Shown piece after piece: positions 33,750 through 43,113 of a stretch of 64,000 nucleotides of DNA (positions within the stretch are counted from its first letter, which is position 1; the number at the start of each line of letters is the position of its first letter). The notes under the pieces are model-generated. The model was given only the letters and a program-made list of their open reading frames with translations. It was not told the origin of the DNA and searched no databases. The stretch is from NCBI GenBank assembly GCA_019419525.1, contig DXZU01000006.1, positions 1 through 64,000 of the forward strand. The letters are read 5' to 3'. Both the position numbers and the translations under genes were made by a program. This DNA is from Collinsella sp. GTDB taxonomy: Bacteria; Actinomycetota; Coriobacteriia; Coriobacteriales; Coriobacteriaceae.

Positions 33750-33789
33750 AAAAAACGACCGGAGCGCGGGGCGTCCGCGATCCGGTCGT
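33750..33789 (-). terminator. Terminator after ppaC
   Basis: ACGACCGGA (33755-33763) pairs with TCCGGTCGT (33781-33789), followed by TTTTTTG on the minus strand. It lies 19 bp beyond the ppaC stop. Confidence 0.85.
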
Positions 33790-33808
33790 AGCGTTTGGTC
33801 AACTAAAC

Positions 33809-34732
33809 CTAGCAGGCGGCCATGATGGGGGCAGCGACCTGCTTCTTACGGGAGAGGACACCCGGCATCCAGACGCCGTCGTGCTCGTCGGCAATGCCCA
33901 GGCCCTTCTGAGCGGCCTCAGTCTCGCCCTCGAGCAGGACCTGCGAGCCCTCCTCCATGATGTCGGTGATGCACAGGACGATGCCGTCGGCACCCTTCTC
34001 GGCGGCGTAGGCGCGCATGGCCTCGCGGATCTCGTCGATCATGCCGAGTGCGCGGGTCTTGTCGACAGTCTCGTACTGGCCGATGAGCAGCTTCTTGCCA
34101 GCAGGCTCGAACATCTTGATGTCGTTGCCGACCATCTCGGCTGCGGTGAAGGAGCCGGACGGACGGGTGAGGAAGACCTCCATGCCAAACTTGACCGGGT
34201 CGACGCCCACCTGCTCGCCGAGCTTGGCGGCGACGGCGCGGTCGACATCGGTGGTGGTGGGGCTCTTGAGCATGAGCGTGTCGGTCATCATGGCCGAGAG
34301 CAGCAGCTTGGCCTGGACGTCGGAAAGCTCAACGCCGAGCACGCCGGCGAGCTTGGTGACGATGGTGCAGCTGGAGCCCCAGGGCAGGCAGATGTAATGC
34401 AGCGGGCCGGCGGTCTCGAAGTCGCCGATGCGGTGATGGTCGACAACGCCAAAGACCGTGGCGTCCTTAAGACCGGCGACGGACTGGGCAGACTCGTTGT
34501 GGTCGGTGAGAACGACGAGCTGACCGGCCTCGACGGACTCGATCACGCGGGGCTCGGCAATGCCGGCGTCGGCAAGCAGCTTGGCGGACTCGGCCGGAAG
34601 CTGACCAAGGGCGCAGGCCTCGTAGGTGTTGCCGGCATACTCAACCTGGTTGAGCAGCTGGGACAGGACGACGGCGCTCATGATGGCGTCGTTATCGGGG
34701 TTCTGGTGACCAAAGACAAGAACGTTTGCCAT
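33809..34732 (-). CDS. ppaC: Manganese-dependent inorganic pyrophosphatase
   Basis: A 307-residue DHH-family (class C) pyrophosphatase that hydrolyses PPi in the cytoplasm. Motifs are VFGHQNPDNDAIMSA, the family DHH in GVVDHHRIGDFE, LTDHNESAQS and SRKKQVAAPIM near the C-terminus. No regulatory CBS/DRTGG insert is present, so it is the short constitutive form. Confidence 0.94.
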   Translation of the reverse strand: MANVLVFGHQNPDNDAIMSAVVLSQLLNQVEYAGNTYEACALGQLPAESAKLLADAGIAEPRVIESVEAGQLVVLTDHNESAQSVAGLKDATVFGVVDHHRIGDFETAGPLHYICLPWGSSCTIVTKLAGVLGVELSDVQAKLLLSAMMTDTLMLKSPTTTDVDRAVAAKLGEQVGVDPVKFGMEVFLTRPSGSFTAAEMVGNDIKMFEPAGKKLLIGQYETVDKTRALGMIDEIREAMRAYAAEKGADGIVLCITDIMEEGSQVLLEGETEAAQKGLGIADEHDGVWMPGVLSRKKQVAAPIMAAC

Positions 34733-34846
34733 GGATATCCTCCACTTGATATGTGTACTTGGACGTAGCTATGGTAGCACGCCGATGCCGAGCCTTCGCA
34801 GACGGAAGGGCCACGGCATATTTTGGGGCGCAGGCACGGGGGCCAA

Positions 34847-34900
34847 GGCTGTCCCTTTTGCACCATGTTGGTGCAAAGTAACCTGTCCCCCTTGCACCAA
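34847..34900. repeat. Inverted-repeat element with TTGCACCA and CTGTCCC words
   Basis: TTGCACCA (34858-34865) pairs with TGGTGCAA (34869-34876), flanked by CTGTCCC and CCTGTCCCCC, with a further TTGCACCAA at the right. The word GGTGCAAAGTAACCTG has an altered counterpart near 41240. It lies immediately after the ROK gene stop. Confidence 0.6.
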
Positions 34901-35854
34901 CTATTTGCCGGCGGCGCGCAGGGCTACGTAGGCGGCACCGATGATGCCGGCGTCGTTTTCGAGCGAAGCGACCTTAATGGGCGTCTCGCGCGAGGCGGAA
35001 AGCGCGTACTGCTTAAAGTGCTCGCGGACCTTGTCGAGGTAGACATCGGCCGAGGCGGAGGCGCCGCCGCCGATGAGGAACATCTCGGGATCAACCACGT
35101 TGGCGATAAGCGCCAGTGCGCGGCCGAGATAGTCGGCCATGGTATCGGCCGCGGCCAGCGCGAGCTTGTCGCCCTCGCGGCAGGCCTGGAACACGTCCTT
35201 GGAATCAGAAGGCCCAGTGAGCTCGATGGGCTCGACGCCGGCCTTTTTGCACTCGGCAAGGTAGTTGCTCACCACGCCGGTGGCGCTGGAATACTGCTCC
35301 AGGTGGCCATGTCCGCCGCAGCCGCAGGTGCGCTCCTCTTCGGGGTTCAGGCACATGTGGCCAATCTCGCCGCCGGCGCCCACAACGCCCGACACCACGT
35401 CGCCGTTGACGATAACGCCGCCACCCACGCCGGTACCAATGGTGACCATCACCACGTTCTGTACGCCCTTGGCAGAGCCGAGCCAGGCCTCGCCCATGGC
35501 AGCGGCGTTGGCATCGTTCTCGTATTTAACAACCACGTCGGGGCAGTGCTCCTGAATGGCGACTCTTAGCTCGGGCAGGTTAATGGCAATGTTGGCCTTG
35601 ACCTTGGCATCGCCCGATGCCGGGATGGGGCACGGAACGGCCAGGCCAATACCCGCCACAAAGGCGCGCGGAATCTGGGCCTTGGCGACCACCTGGTCGA
35701 TAGCCTCGGTCACCGCGGCAAAGCCCGCGGCGTCAACGATAGGCGGCGTGGGCACGCTGGCCTTGGCCAGCAGGTTACCATCCTCGTCGAACAGGCCCTC
35801 CTTAACCGAAGTGCCGCCGACGTCGATGCCGATGTAATACTGCTTAGGTTCCAT
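34901..35854 (-). CDS. ROK family glucokinase-like sugar kinase
   Basis: A 317-residue ROK protein; the start MEPKQYYIGIDVGGTSVKEGLF at 35854 is preferred over upstream in-frame codons. It has the ATP loop DVGGTSVKEG, the catalytic ENDANAAAMGEAWLG, GTGVGGGVIVNG and the ROK zinc signature HMCLNPEEERTCGCGGHGHLEQ. It likely phosphorylates glucose or an N-acyl hexosamine. No regulator DNA-binding domain is present, so it is an enzyme and not a repressor. Confidence 0.92.
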   Translation of the reverse strand: MEPKQYYIGIDVGGTSVKEGLFDEDGNLLAKASVPTPPIVDAAGFAAVTEAIDQVVAKAQIPRAFVAGIGLAVPCPIPASGDAKVKANIAINLPELRVAIQEHCPDVVVKYENDANAAAMGEAWLGSAKGVQNVVMVTIGTGVGGGVIVNGDVVSGVVGAGGEIGHMCLNPEEERTCGCGGHGHLEQYSSATGVVSNYLAECKKAGVEPIELTGPSDSKDVFQACREGDKLALAAADTMADYLGRALALIANVVDPEMFLIGGGASASADVYLDKVREHFKQYALSASRETPIKVASLENDAGIIGAAYVALRAAGK

Positions 35855-36194
35855 GGGAGCCCGCCTTTCTCGTTTAAACATTGCCTGTATGGTACCGCTC
35901 CCAAGGCAAAAACCTGCCAAAAAGGGACAGGTTTGTTTTGGCAGGTTTTATCTGTGAAAACGCAGGGCATGGTATTTGGTTCGTTGGGCGGTAAAACGGC
36001 TCAACCCCATCCTCGAGTCGATCAATTTGCTCAATACCACATTATTCGAATGCATATTCATTTAGAGCGCTCTAGTTTTTAAAGAGAAGCGTTTTTTAAT
36101 TAAACCTTTCTCGAACTTTTCAAAAACGCAATAGGGATGCTTAGGTGTTGACTATACTTTCTTCTGTACTCAATCAAGCCGGAAAGGAGGTTCC
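35855..36194. promoter_or_regulatory. Divergent control region between the ROK kinase and a GntR regulator
   Basis: This 340-bp AT-rich region holds the ROK promoter, an inverted repeat at 35909-35949, the palindrome TAGAGCGCTCTA at 36063-36074 and a TATACT -10 candidate near 36150 for the GntR gene. No other gene was seen. Confidence 0.5.
35909..35949. repeat. 14-bp inverted repeat AAAACCTGCCAAAA around GGGACAGG
   Basis: Arms 35909-35922 and 35936-35949 are perfect reverse complements; the 13-base spacer contains AGGGACAGG. It could double as a terminator and as a GGGAC-type intergenic element. Confidence 0.65.
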
Positions 36195-36914
36195 ATGATT
36201 CCCAAATACGAGGCGATAGCTGCAGATATCCGTCGAAGCATCGAGGACGGCTCCCTTAAGCCGGGCGACAAGCTACCCACCGTCGTTGAGTTCTGCGAGC
36301 TCTATAGCGTTTCCAAAATCACCGTCAAACGAGCTATCGAGCAGATCACCGAGGAGGGCCTTGTCACCAGCCGGCGCGGGTCGGGCACCTACGTTAAGGA
36401 CACGGCGGGTCTCCCCGATCAGGCATTTTTCCAGGGCAAAAATGACCGCGCCCAGGGTTTTTCGTATGAGCACCGCGGGGAGAAGGTGACCTCGGTGGTC
36501 TACGATTTCTCGATTGTCAATCCACCGGCGGACGTCGCTACTCAGCTGGGAATTGCCGAGGACGACTTTGCCTATCACATCGTGCGCGTGCGCCAGGTCA
36601 ACGAGAAGCCCATCGTCATCGAGTACACCTACATGCCTCTCGAGCTGATACCGGGCCTTAAAAAGAAAGACCTGTATGGATCGGTCTACAGCTTCATCCG
36701 CGAGCAATGCGGGCTGAAGATTTCGAGCTTCCACCGCACCATCCGCGCCGTAGCGGCAACCGAGGAAGAGGCTGAGCGCCTGGACACCAAACCCGGCTCT
36801 CCCCTGCTCGAGCTCAACCAGATTGGCTTCTTGGATAGCGGCACCGCGTTTGAATATTCTATCTCGCACAACGTAGGCGACCGCTTTGAGCTGCACAACG
36901 TAACGCTGGCCTAG
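36195..36914 (+). CDS. GntR family regulator with UTRA domain
   Basis: A 239-residue HutC-type regulator: winged helix (LKPGDKLPTVVEFCELYSVSKITVKRAIEQITEEGLVTSRRGSGTYV) then a UTRA domain ending YSISHNVGDRFELHNVTLA. AAGGAGG precedes the ATG. It is 72 bp upstream of manA on the same strand and divergent from a sugar kinase, so it probably controls hexose or hexosamine-phosphate metabolism. It differs clearly from the regulator at 6125-6856. Confidence 0.9.
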   Translation: MIPKYEAIAADIRRSIEDGSLKPGDKLPTVVEFCELYSVSKITVKRAIEQITEEGLVTSRRGSGTYVKDTAGLPDQAFFQGKNDRAQGFSYEHRGEKVTSVVYDFSIVNPPADVATQLGIAEDDFAYHIVRVRQVNEKPIVIEYTYMPLELIPGLKKKDLYGSVYSFIREQCGLKISSFHRTIRAVAATEEEAERLDTKPGSPLLELNQIGFLDSGTAFEYSISHNVGDRFELHNVTLA

Positions 36915-36986
36915 TTTCGTAATCCGGTGGGTGCTCGTTTTGAGCTGTCTTACGCGGCACCCGCACAACCTTATGGGAGTATGCAC

Positions 36987-37919
36987 ATGTCCGATTTGAT
37001 TAAACTCACGCCGATCTTCCACGAGAAGATCTGGGGCGGCCGCCAGCTGGAGACCGTGTTTGGCTACGACATTCCCGAGGGTCCCATCGGTGAGTGCTGG
37101 GCCATCTCTGCCCATCCCAACGGCGACTGCCAGATCGCGGAGGGCCCGTATGCCGGCCACACGCTGTCGTGGCTGTGGGCCGAGCACCGTGAGCTCTTTG
37201 GCGACTGCGAGGGCAAGGAGTTCCCGCTGCTCATTAAGATTCTGGACGCCAAGGACGACCTTTCGATCCAGATTCATCCCAACGACGAGTACGCCGCCGA
37301 GCACGAGAACGGCAGCCTGGGCAAAACCGAGTGCTGGTATGTACTGGACTGCGAGCCCGGTGCCACGATCATCGTCGGCCAGCGCGCCAAGGACCGCGCC
37401 GAAGCCGCACAGATGATCAAGGACGGCCGCTGGGACGACATGCTCAACGTGCTGCCGATCCACAAGGGCGACTTTTTCCAGATTGATTCCGGTACCGTGC
37501 ACGCCATCAAGACCGGCACGCTCATTTTGGAGACGCAGCAGTCGAGCGACGTGACCTATCGCCTGTACGACTACGACCGCCCCGGCACCGACGGCAAGCT
37601 TCGCCCTCTGCACATTGAGCAGAGCCTCGACTGCATCGATTTTGATGTCCAGGCTCCGACCGACGGCACCGTGACCGCACCCGAGATCGACGGCGTGACC
37701 GAGCTCGAGTCCAACCCCTGCTACACCGTCGATCGCGTGCGCGTCGACGGCAGCAAGACCCTCGACCAGCACTGGCCCTTCATGTGCCTGTCGGTCATCG
37801 ACGGCGAAGGCACCATCTGCGGCGACCCCGTCCACAAGGGAAGCCATCTACTAGCCCCCAGCACCGTCACCTCCATCGACCTCGAAGGCAAGATGGAACT
37901 GATCATCAGCCACCTCTAG
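36987..37919 (+). CDS. manA: Mannose-6-phosphate isomerase (class I)
   Basis: A 310-residue zinc enzyme interconverting mannose-6-P and fructose-6-P. The ATG at 36987 follows GGGAG at good spacing; the ATG six bases earlier is too close. Motifs are IFHEKIWGGRQLETVFG, ECWAISAHPNGDC, LLIKILDAKDDLSIQIHPND (zinc ligands), GKTECWYVL and the catalytic FFQIDSGTVHAIKTG..ILETQQSSDVTYRLYDYDR. The length fits the short PMI type found in Gram-positives. Confidence 0.93.
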   Translation: MSDLIKLTPIFHEKIWGGRQLETVFGYDIPEGPIGECWAISAHPNGDCQIAEGPYAGHTLSWLWAEHRELFGDCEGKEFPLLIKILDAKDDLSIQIHPNDEYAAEHENGSLGKTECWYVLDCEPGATIIVGQRAKDRAEAAQMIKDGRWDDMLNVLPIHKGDFFQIDSGTVHAIKTGTLILETQQSSDVTYRLYDYDRPGTDGKLRPLHIEQSLDCIDFDVQAPTDGTVTAPEIDGVTELESNPCYTVDRVRVDGSKTLDQHWPFMCLSVIDGEGTICGDPVHKGSHLLAPSTVTSIDLEGKMELIISHL

Positions 37920-37944
37920 GTCACAACAACAACCCAAACGCAAC

Positions 37945-37980
37945 AAGGGGCTCTCCCGTCCACATACGGGAGAGCCCCTT
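37945..37980 (+). terminator. Terminator after manA
   Basis: AAGGGGCTCTCCCGT (37945-37959) pairs perfectly with ACGGGAGAGCCCCTT (37966-37980) across a 6-base loop. The T-tract is short. Located 26 bp beyond the stop. Confidence 0.8.
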
Positions 37981-38060
37981 GTCCATATATATCAGCCCAC
38001 CCGGCTCTCCAGACCAAAAAGCGAACGAGCAAAGCGACGTTCGCAAGCAGCGTTACCCAA

Positions 38061-38190
38061 GGACCTGGGCGGGCGTATGGGGCAACATCGATCGCGAGTT
38101 CCGCACGCAAAGGAGAGCACTTAATGTGCTCTCCGTCTTGCGCAGGACTGCCCGAGCAGGCGATGTTGCCCCATACGCCCGCCCGGGTCC
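38061..38190. repeat. 130-bp nested palindrome with 30-bp arms
   Basis: Arms 38061-38090 and 38161-38190 are complementary at 29 of 30 positions (GGGCGGGCGTATGGGGCAAC / GTTGCCCCATACGCCCGCCC). A second inner hairpin GGAGAGCAC/GTGCTCTCC lies at 38112-38134. It is between the convergent manA and pcrA genes, so it is neither a promoter nor coding. It could be a structured RNA, a repeat element or a strong bidirectional terminator. Confidence 0.8.
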
Positions 38191-38197
38191 GCCGAGA

Positions 38198-41098
38198 CTA
38201 CGACAGCTTGACGATCGGTGCAAAACCTTTCATTAGCTTTTTGGTCTGGCCGGTCTTTTCGAATTGAACCTCGATCATGTCTCCGACAACCGAGATCACG
38301 GTACCTGTGCCAAAGGTCTTGTGGCTCACGGTATCGCCTGCGGCAAAGTCCTGCGATGCGCTAGCGCGATCGACCTTGCGCTCCACCGTCGGCGACACCT
38401 TGGACGACGGCTTTTTGGCTCGCGGTGCGCCCGAGCCAAAGGTCGAGGCAACACGGCCGGCGTCGGGCGAGACCCCACGATGGCGCTCGGTCCCGTAGCT
38501 GCTGCCGCCAAAGAAATCGTCGAAGCTCGATCCGCCGCGCGAACCGGAACCGCCGGTCGAGCGCGTATGCGAGCCAAACACCTTGCCGCCATACATATCC
38601 GAGCCCATGCCCGAGCCAAAGGTGCCGTGACGGTCGCCGCGCTTCTCCCAGCCCGTGCCCTCAAAACCGGCGGAACCGATGCCGCTAAACTCGATATCCT
38701 CAAACGGAATCTCGTTGAGGAAGCGAGAGCGCGGGTTGGCAGAGGTCGAGCCGTAGGTGCGACGCGTGGCCGCATAGGTCAGGAACAGGCGCTTGCGAGC
38801 ACGCGTGATGGCGACGTAGGCCAAGCGACGCTCCTCCTCGAGCTTGCCCGGATCGTCACTACCGCCAAAGTCGTGCACGTGCGGGAAGATGCCTTCCTCC
38901 ATGCCGGCCACGAACACCGCGGGGAACTCCAGGCCCTTGGCGGAGTGAATGGTCATCATGGTGATGGCATGCGTCTCGCCTGCCAGGGAATCCAAGTCAG
39001 AACGCAGGGCCAACCACTCCATGAGAGCGGGCAGCGCCTTGCAGGTGAGCGGGCCGTAGGTGCGCTCAATCTCGTCAGCATGCACGGCACCGGCGGGCAG
39101 CTCTGTCGGCGCGGCATACGCGTTGCCCGCGATGGCGGCGGCCAGGGCATCCTGCGGAGACAGCGCCGGAGCGGCCAAGCTATCGAGCGGATTGGAGCCC
39201 GCGGCGTCACGAGCGCCGACAAGTGCCTCAAACGAGGATGCCGGAGCGGACGGCCCCGGCTCAGGCGCAGGCGCACTCACCACGACGGGCTCGGACTCGG
39301 CGCCGGCCGGCACATCGGCAACGCCAGCCGCGCGCAGCTCTTCCAAGCTCTCGAGCGTACCCTCGATATCCTCGTGCGTCTCCTCAAATTCGGCAGCGAC
39401 GCCCAGGAATTCCTGGATGTTCTCGGCGCGACTCTCGGACTCCATGGTGCCCTCGGCGCGGAAGGCCTGCAGCAGGCCTGTCTTGTCGACAATCATCTCG
39501 ACGACGTCCTTGAGCTCGCCGTCCATGCGCCGGCCCTCGCGCACCAGCGACACAAAGCTCGACAGGCCGTTGCGCACCTTGGCGCTAAACATGCCCGTCT
39601 CGGCGCACGCGATCTCACAGGCTTGGAAGAACGAGCAGCGGTTGTCGCGTGCCAGCTGCTCAATCTTTTGAATCGAGGTGGAGCCGATGCCGCGGCGCGG
39701 CGTGTTGATGACACGCTTGACGCTCATCTCGTCGGCCGGGTTCACGATCATCTTGAGGTAGGCCATGACGTCGCGGATCTCGGCGCGGTCGAAGAATCGC
39801 GTGCCGCCGACGATCTTGTAGGGCACGCCCGCGCGCAGGAACATATCTTCGAGGATACGCGACTGGGCGTTGGTGCGATAGAACACAGCGATGTCGTCGT
39901 AGCTCGTGCCCTTGGAGTGCAACTTTTCGATCTCCCCGGCAATCCAGCGGCCTTCGTCGCGCTCGTCGCTTGCCTGGAAGGCTTGGATCTTCTCGCCATC
40001 GCCCTCGGCCGTAAACAGGCGCTTGTCCTTGCGCTGCGAGTTGTGGCGCACCACGGCATTAGCGGCGCTCAGGATGTGACCCGTGGAGCGATAGTTCTGC
40101 TCCAGCTTGACGGTCTTGCAGTTTTTAAAGTCCTTCTCAAAGTCCAGGATGTTGGTGATGTCGGCGCCGCGCCAGCTATAAATGGACTGGTCATCGTCGC
40201 CTACGACCATGAGGTTTTGGTACTTGGCGGCCAGCAGGTTAGCGATTTCGTACTGGACGTGGTTGGTGTCCTGATACTCGTCGACGCTAATGTAGCGGAA
40301 ACGCTCTTGGTACTTATCGAGCACCTCGGGGCGGGTGCGCAACAGCTCGAGCGTGCGCACGAGCAGGTCGTCGAAGTCCATCGCGTTGGCGGCGCGCAGG
40401 CGGCGCTCCAGCTCCATATAGACCTGCGCGGCCTTTTTGTCGTTGGGGCTGTCGGCGGATTTGAGCATGTCCTCGGGGCCGATCATGGCGTTTTTGGCAG
40501 AGCTGATCTTGCTGCGGATCATATTGATGGGGAATTGCTTTTGCTCGATGCCGAGCGCCTGCATAATGTCACGCACCATGCGCTTGGAATCGTCGTCATC
40601 GTAGATGGTGAACTGACCGGTGTAGCCCAGCAGATCGGCATCCTCGCGCAGCATGCGCACGCACATGGCATGGAAGGTGCACACCCACATGCCGCGAGTA
40701 CCGCTGGGGATAAGTGCCGCCAGACGCTCGCGCATCTCGGCCGCTGCTTTGTTGGTAAACGTGATAGCAAGGATCTGCCAGGGCTTAACGCCCAGGTCTC
40801 CGAGCATATGGGCGATGCGGAAGGTCAAGACGCGGGTCTTGCCCGAGCCAGCACCGGCGAGGACCAGCAACGGACCCTCGGTGGTCAGGACGGCCTCGCG
40901 CTGGGCGGGGTTAAGGCTGTCGATGTCGACGAGCGGCTTGACAGGCTTGGGTGCCGGCGCGGGAGCGTCGTAGATGTCGAGCGGGACGAGCTCGGGATCC
41001 GGCGCAGCGGGGGCAGTGTATGCATCGAGCGGCACGGGTTCCGGCGCGGGCGGCACGGGTACCGCGGCATTCTTTTCCCAGGGCAGGAGCTGGGTCAT
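38198..41098 (-). CDS. pcrA: UvrD/PcrA-type ATP-dependent DNA helicase
   Basis: A 966-residue superfamily-1A 3'-5' helicase for repair and replication. The start MTQLLPWEKNAAV at 41098 follows GAGGAG. Motifs: Q motif LNPAQREAVLTTEGPLLVLAGAGSGKTRVLTFRIAHML, motif II ISVDEYQDTNHVQYEIANLL, motif III VVGDDDQSIYSWRGAD, motif IV QNYRSTGHIL, VI VAITRARKRLFLTYA. Two non-family parts stand out: a Pro/Ala-rich N-terminus of about 60 residues and a Pro/Ala insert around residues 610-700. The C-terminal GDTVSHKTFGTGTVISV is the Tudor-like RNA-polymerase-binding domain of PcrA. Confidence 0.94.
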   Translation of the reverse strand: MTQLLPWEKNAAVPVPPAPEPVPLDAYTAPAAPDPELVPLDIYDAPAPAPKPVKPLVDIDSLNPAQREAVLTTEGPLLVLAGAGSGKTRVLTFRIAHMLGDLGVKPWQILAITFTNKAAAEMRERLAALIPSGTRGMWVCTFHAMCVRMLREDADLLGYTGQFTIYDDDDSKRMVRDIMQALGIEQKQFPINMIRSKISSAKNAMIGPEDMLKSADSPNDKKAAQVYMELERRLRAANAMDFDDLLVRTLELLRTRPEVLDKYQERFRYISVDEYQDTNHVQYEIANLLAAKYQNLMVVGDDDQSIYSWRGADITNILDFEKDFKNCKTVKLEQNYRSTGHILSAANAVVRHNSQRKDKRLFTAEGDGEKIQAFQASDERDEGRWIAGEIEKLHSKGTSYDDIAVFYRTNAQSRILEDMFLRAGVPYKIVGGTRFFDRAEIRDVMAYLKMIVNPADEMSVKRVINTPRRGIGSTSIQKIEQLARDNRCSFFQACEIACAETGMFSAKVRNGLSSFVSLVREGRRMDGELKDVVEMIVDKTGLLQAFRAEGTMESESRAENIQEFLGVAAEFEETHEDIEGTLESLEELRAAGVADVPAGAESEPVVVSAPAPEPGPSAPASSFEALVGARDAAGSNPLDSLAAPALSPQDALAAAIAGNAYAAPTELPAGAVHADEIERTYGPLTCKALPALMEWLALRSDLDSLAGETHAITMMTIHSAKGLEFPAVFVAGMEEGIFPHVHDFGGSDDPGKLEEERRLAYVAITRARKRLFLTYAATRRTYGSTSANPRSRFLNEIPFEDIEFSGIGSAGFEGTGWEKRGDRHGTFGSGMGSDMYGGKVFGSHTRSTGGSGSRGGSSFDDFFGGSSYGTERHRGVSPDAGRVASTFGSGAPRAKKPSSKVSPTVERKVDRASASQDFAAGDTVSHKTFGTGTVISVVGDMIEVQFEKTGQTKKLMKGFAPIVKLS

Positions 41099-41431
41099 GG
41101 GCGACTCCTCATCTGACGAACGGCGCGCCTGCGGGCAGCGCCATAGTTTGAGCCGTACCAGTATACCGAGCCGCGCGGACACCGACGCAAATCACACCGC
41201 GACTCCGTCCGCCACTGTCAGGCCCGCCCCAGCGGATTTGGTGCAAAGGCGTCAGGTTACTTTGAACCAATCTATTGACAATCACGAAACCGACGATGTC
41301 ATGGCAGCAGCAGCGAGCGGCGGCCAGAGCGAACAAATTGGCATGAAAAGAGGGCGGCATAGACCTTTTGGTCATGCCACCCTCTTTGAATAACAAGTTG
41401 TCGCTCTAACCGCCGCGCAGCGTCAACCAAG
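41099..41431. other. Intergenic region between pcrA and uppP
   Basis: The 333-bp region contains the pcrA promoter side, a GGTGCAAAGGCGTCAGGTTACTT stretch near 41238 similar to the element at 34847-34900, and the uppP terminator at 41347-41387. No gene was seen. Confidence 0.5.
41347..41387 (-). terminator. Terminator after uppP
   Basis: AAAGAGGG..GGCAT..ACC pairs with GGT..ATGCC..CCCTCTTT around a TTTT loop. It lies 44 bp past the stop on the minus strand. Confidence 0.75.
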
Positions 41432-42412
41432 TTACAGGCCGAGCATAGGCTCCAGGACGAAGAAGTACGCAAGCACCACGATGCCCAGAACAATGCGGTA
41501 GACGCCGAAGCACTTAAAGTCGTGACGACGGACAAAGCCCATGAGCCACTTGATAGCGATGAGCGAAACCACAAAGGCGACGATGCAGCCCACGCCCAGG
41601 ATAGCGATCTCGTTGGCACCAAACGTACCGCCCTTAACGAAGTACTTGACCAGCTTGAGCGCACTTGCGCCAAACATGACGGGGATAGCCAGGAAGAACG
41701 TGAACTTAGACGCCACCGAGCGCGTGCAGCCCAGCAACAGGCCGCCGATGATGGTGGAGCCGGAACGCGATGTGCCCGGCACCAGCGACAGAACCTGGAA
41801 GCAGCCAATGCCCAGCGCAGTCTTCCAGCTCAGGTCCTCGAGCGTAGTGATGGAGCCAAAGTCCAGGTTATCGTCATCGTCCTCATCCTCAGCGGCAGCC
41901 GCGGCGGGCGCCGCAAAGTGCGCACCGGCGGGACGCCCGCCCCTCGTCACAGCACGCGAACCAAACGAACCGGCAACGGCCATTTCCTCGCGCTTGCTCG
42001 CGCGCCAGTTCTCGATCACGATAAACAGCACGCCGTACACAATGAGCGCCAGCGCCACGACGGGAGCATTGTAGAAATGCTCCTCCATCCAGTCGTTGAG
42101 CGGCAGGCCGATCGCCGCCGCAGGAATGCAGCCGAGCACAATCTTGCCCCACAGCACCCAGGTGTCGCGGCGGCCCTCCTTGCCCTTGCTGGGCGAGAAC
42201 GGATTGAGCTCATGGAAGAACAGCACGCAGACGGCCAGAATGGCGCCGAGCTGAATCACGACCAGGAACATATTCCAGAACGTCTCGCTCACGTTCATCT
42301 TGACGAACTCGTCTACCAGGATCATGTGACCCGTCGACGAAACGGGCAGCCATTCGGTAATGCCCTCGACCAGGCCCATGAAGGCAGATTTTAGAAGCTC
42401 GATAATATCCAA
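41432..42412 (-). CDS. uppP: Undecaprenyl-diphosphatase (UppP/BacA)
   Basis: A 326-residue membrane phosphatase recycling undecaprenyl-PP for peptidoglycan. The start is taken as TTG at 42412 (LDIIELLKSAFMGLVEGITEWLPVSSTGH), with GAGGGGG upstream. Signature motifs are GLVEGITEWLPVSSTGHMIL and the second LVPGTSRSGSTIIGGLLLG. A hydrophilic Ala/Asp-rich insert of about 50 residues (near 155-205, EDEDDDDNLDF) lengthens it above the usual 270. This insert lies in a loop between helices. Confidence 0.93.
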   Translation of the reverse strand: MDIIELLKSAFMGLVEGITEWLPVSSTGHMILVDEFVKMNVSETFWNMFLVVIQLGAILAVCVLFFHELNPFSPSKGKEGRRDTWVLWGKIVLGCIPAAAIGLPLNDWMEEHFYNAPVVALALIVYGVLFIVIENWRASKREEMAVAGSFGSRAVTRGGRPAGAHFAAPAAAAAEDEDDDDNLDFGSITTLEDLSWKTALGIGCFQVLSLVPGTSRSGSTIIGGLLLGCTRSVASKFTFFLAIPVMFGASALKLVKYFVKGGTFGANEIAILGVGCIVAFVVSLIAIKWLMGFVRRHDFKCFGVYRIVLGIVVLAYFFVLEPMLGL

Positions 42413-42662
42413 AGGGACCCCCTCGTTTAACACCCGCCGATAGATGTTTCTGCGGACGGTGCGGGCGATGTCCCATTATCAACCGTTGACGACGCGCACA
42501 TGCCAACCCTTACCAAAAATCTCGTCCGTTCACAGAATTGCAGGCGGTCAAATCGAAATCCTTGGGTATAACTGCAACAAGGTAAAGTGTCCGGCGGTCC
42601 GCGCACCCGTGGCCGCCCGACGCACGAGCCCCGCGCCCGTGCGATAGACCAAGGAGGAAACC

Positions 42663-43100
42663 ATGAACGAGGGCTACACCAAGGTATTTGTTTCACTCGA
42701 CGGTACTGAGCAGCAGGATTTTGTGCTCGCACGCGCCATCAAGGTGGCCGCAAACAACGGCGCAAAGCTGATTATCGGTCACGTGATCGACTCCACGGCG
42801 CTCGAGAGCGCGGGGGCTTACCCAGTCGACTTAGTCAACGGCTTGGAGGAGGCCTTTAACAGCTCCATCGCGAAGCAGCTCGAGGAGGCCAAGGCTAATC
42901 CCGATATCCCCGAGGTCGAAGTCATGATTCGCGCCGGTCGTATTCGTGAGACGTTGAAGGACGAGATGCTCGACGTGGTCAAGCCCGATCTGGTGCTCTG
43001 CGGTGCCCGCGGTCTGTCCTCGATTAAGTACGCGCTACTGGGTTCGATTTCGACGTTCCTGCTGCGCAATACCGACTGCGACATTCTGGTCGTGAAGTAG
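42663..43100 (+). CDS. Universal stress protein (UspA family)
   Basis: A 145-residue ATP-binding USP. The C-terminal nucleotide motif is LCGARGLSSIKYALLGSISTFLLRNTDCDILVVK (the G-2x-G-9x-GS pattern). An N-terminal KVFVSLDGTEQQDFVLARAI fits the family. AAGGAGG precedes the ATG. It stands alone after a 250-bp region that includes the uppP promoter side. Confidence 0.93.
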   Translation: MNEGYTKVFVSLDGTEQQDFVLARAIKVAANNGAKLIIGHVIDSTALESAGAYPVDLVNGLEEAFNSSIAKQLEEAKANPDIPEVEVMIRAGRIRETLKDEMLDVVKPDLVLCGARGLSSIKYALLGSISTFLLRNTDCDILVVK

Positions 43101-43113
43101 CGTTGCTCCCACC

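Noticed and set aside
38264..41116. 950-residue plus-strand frame opposite pcrA
   Set aside because: It mirrors the helicase codons and reads as low-complexity His/Gly/Ala sequence. PcrA motifs on the minus strand settle it.
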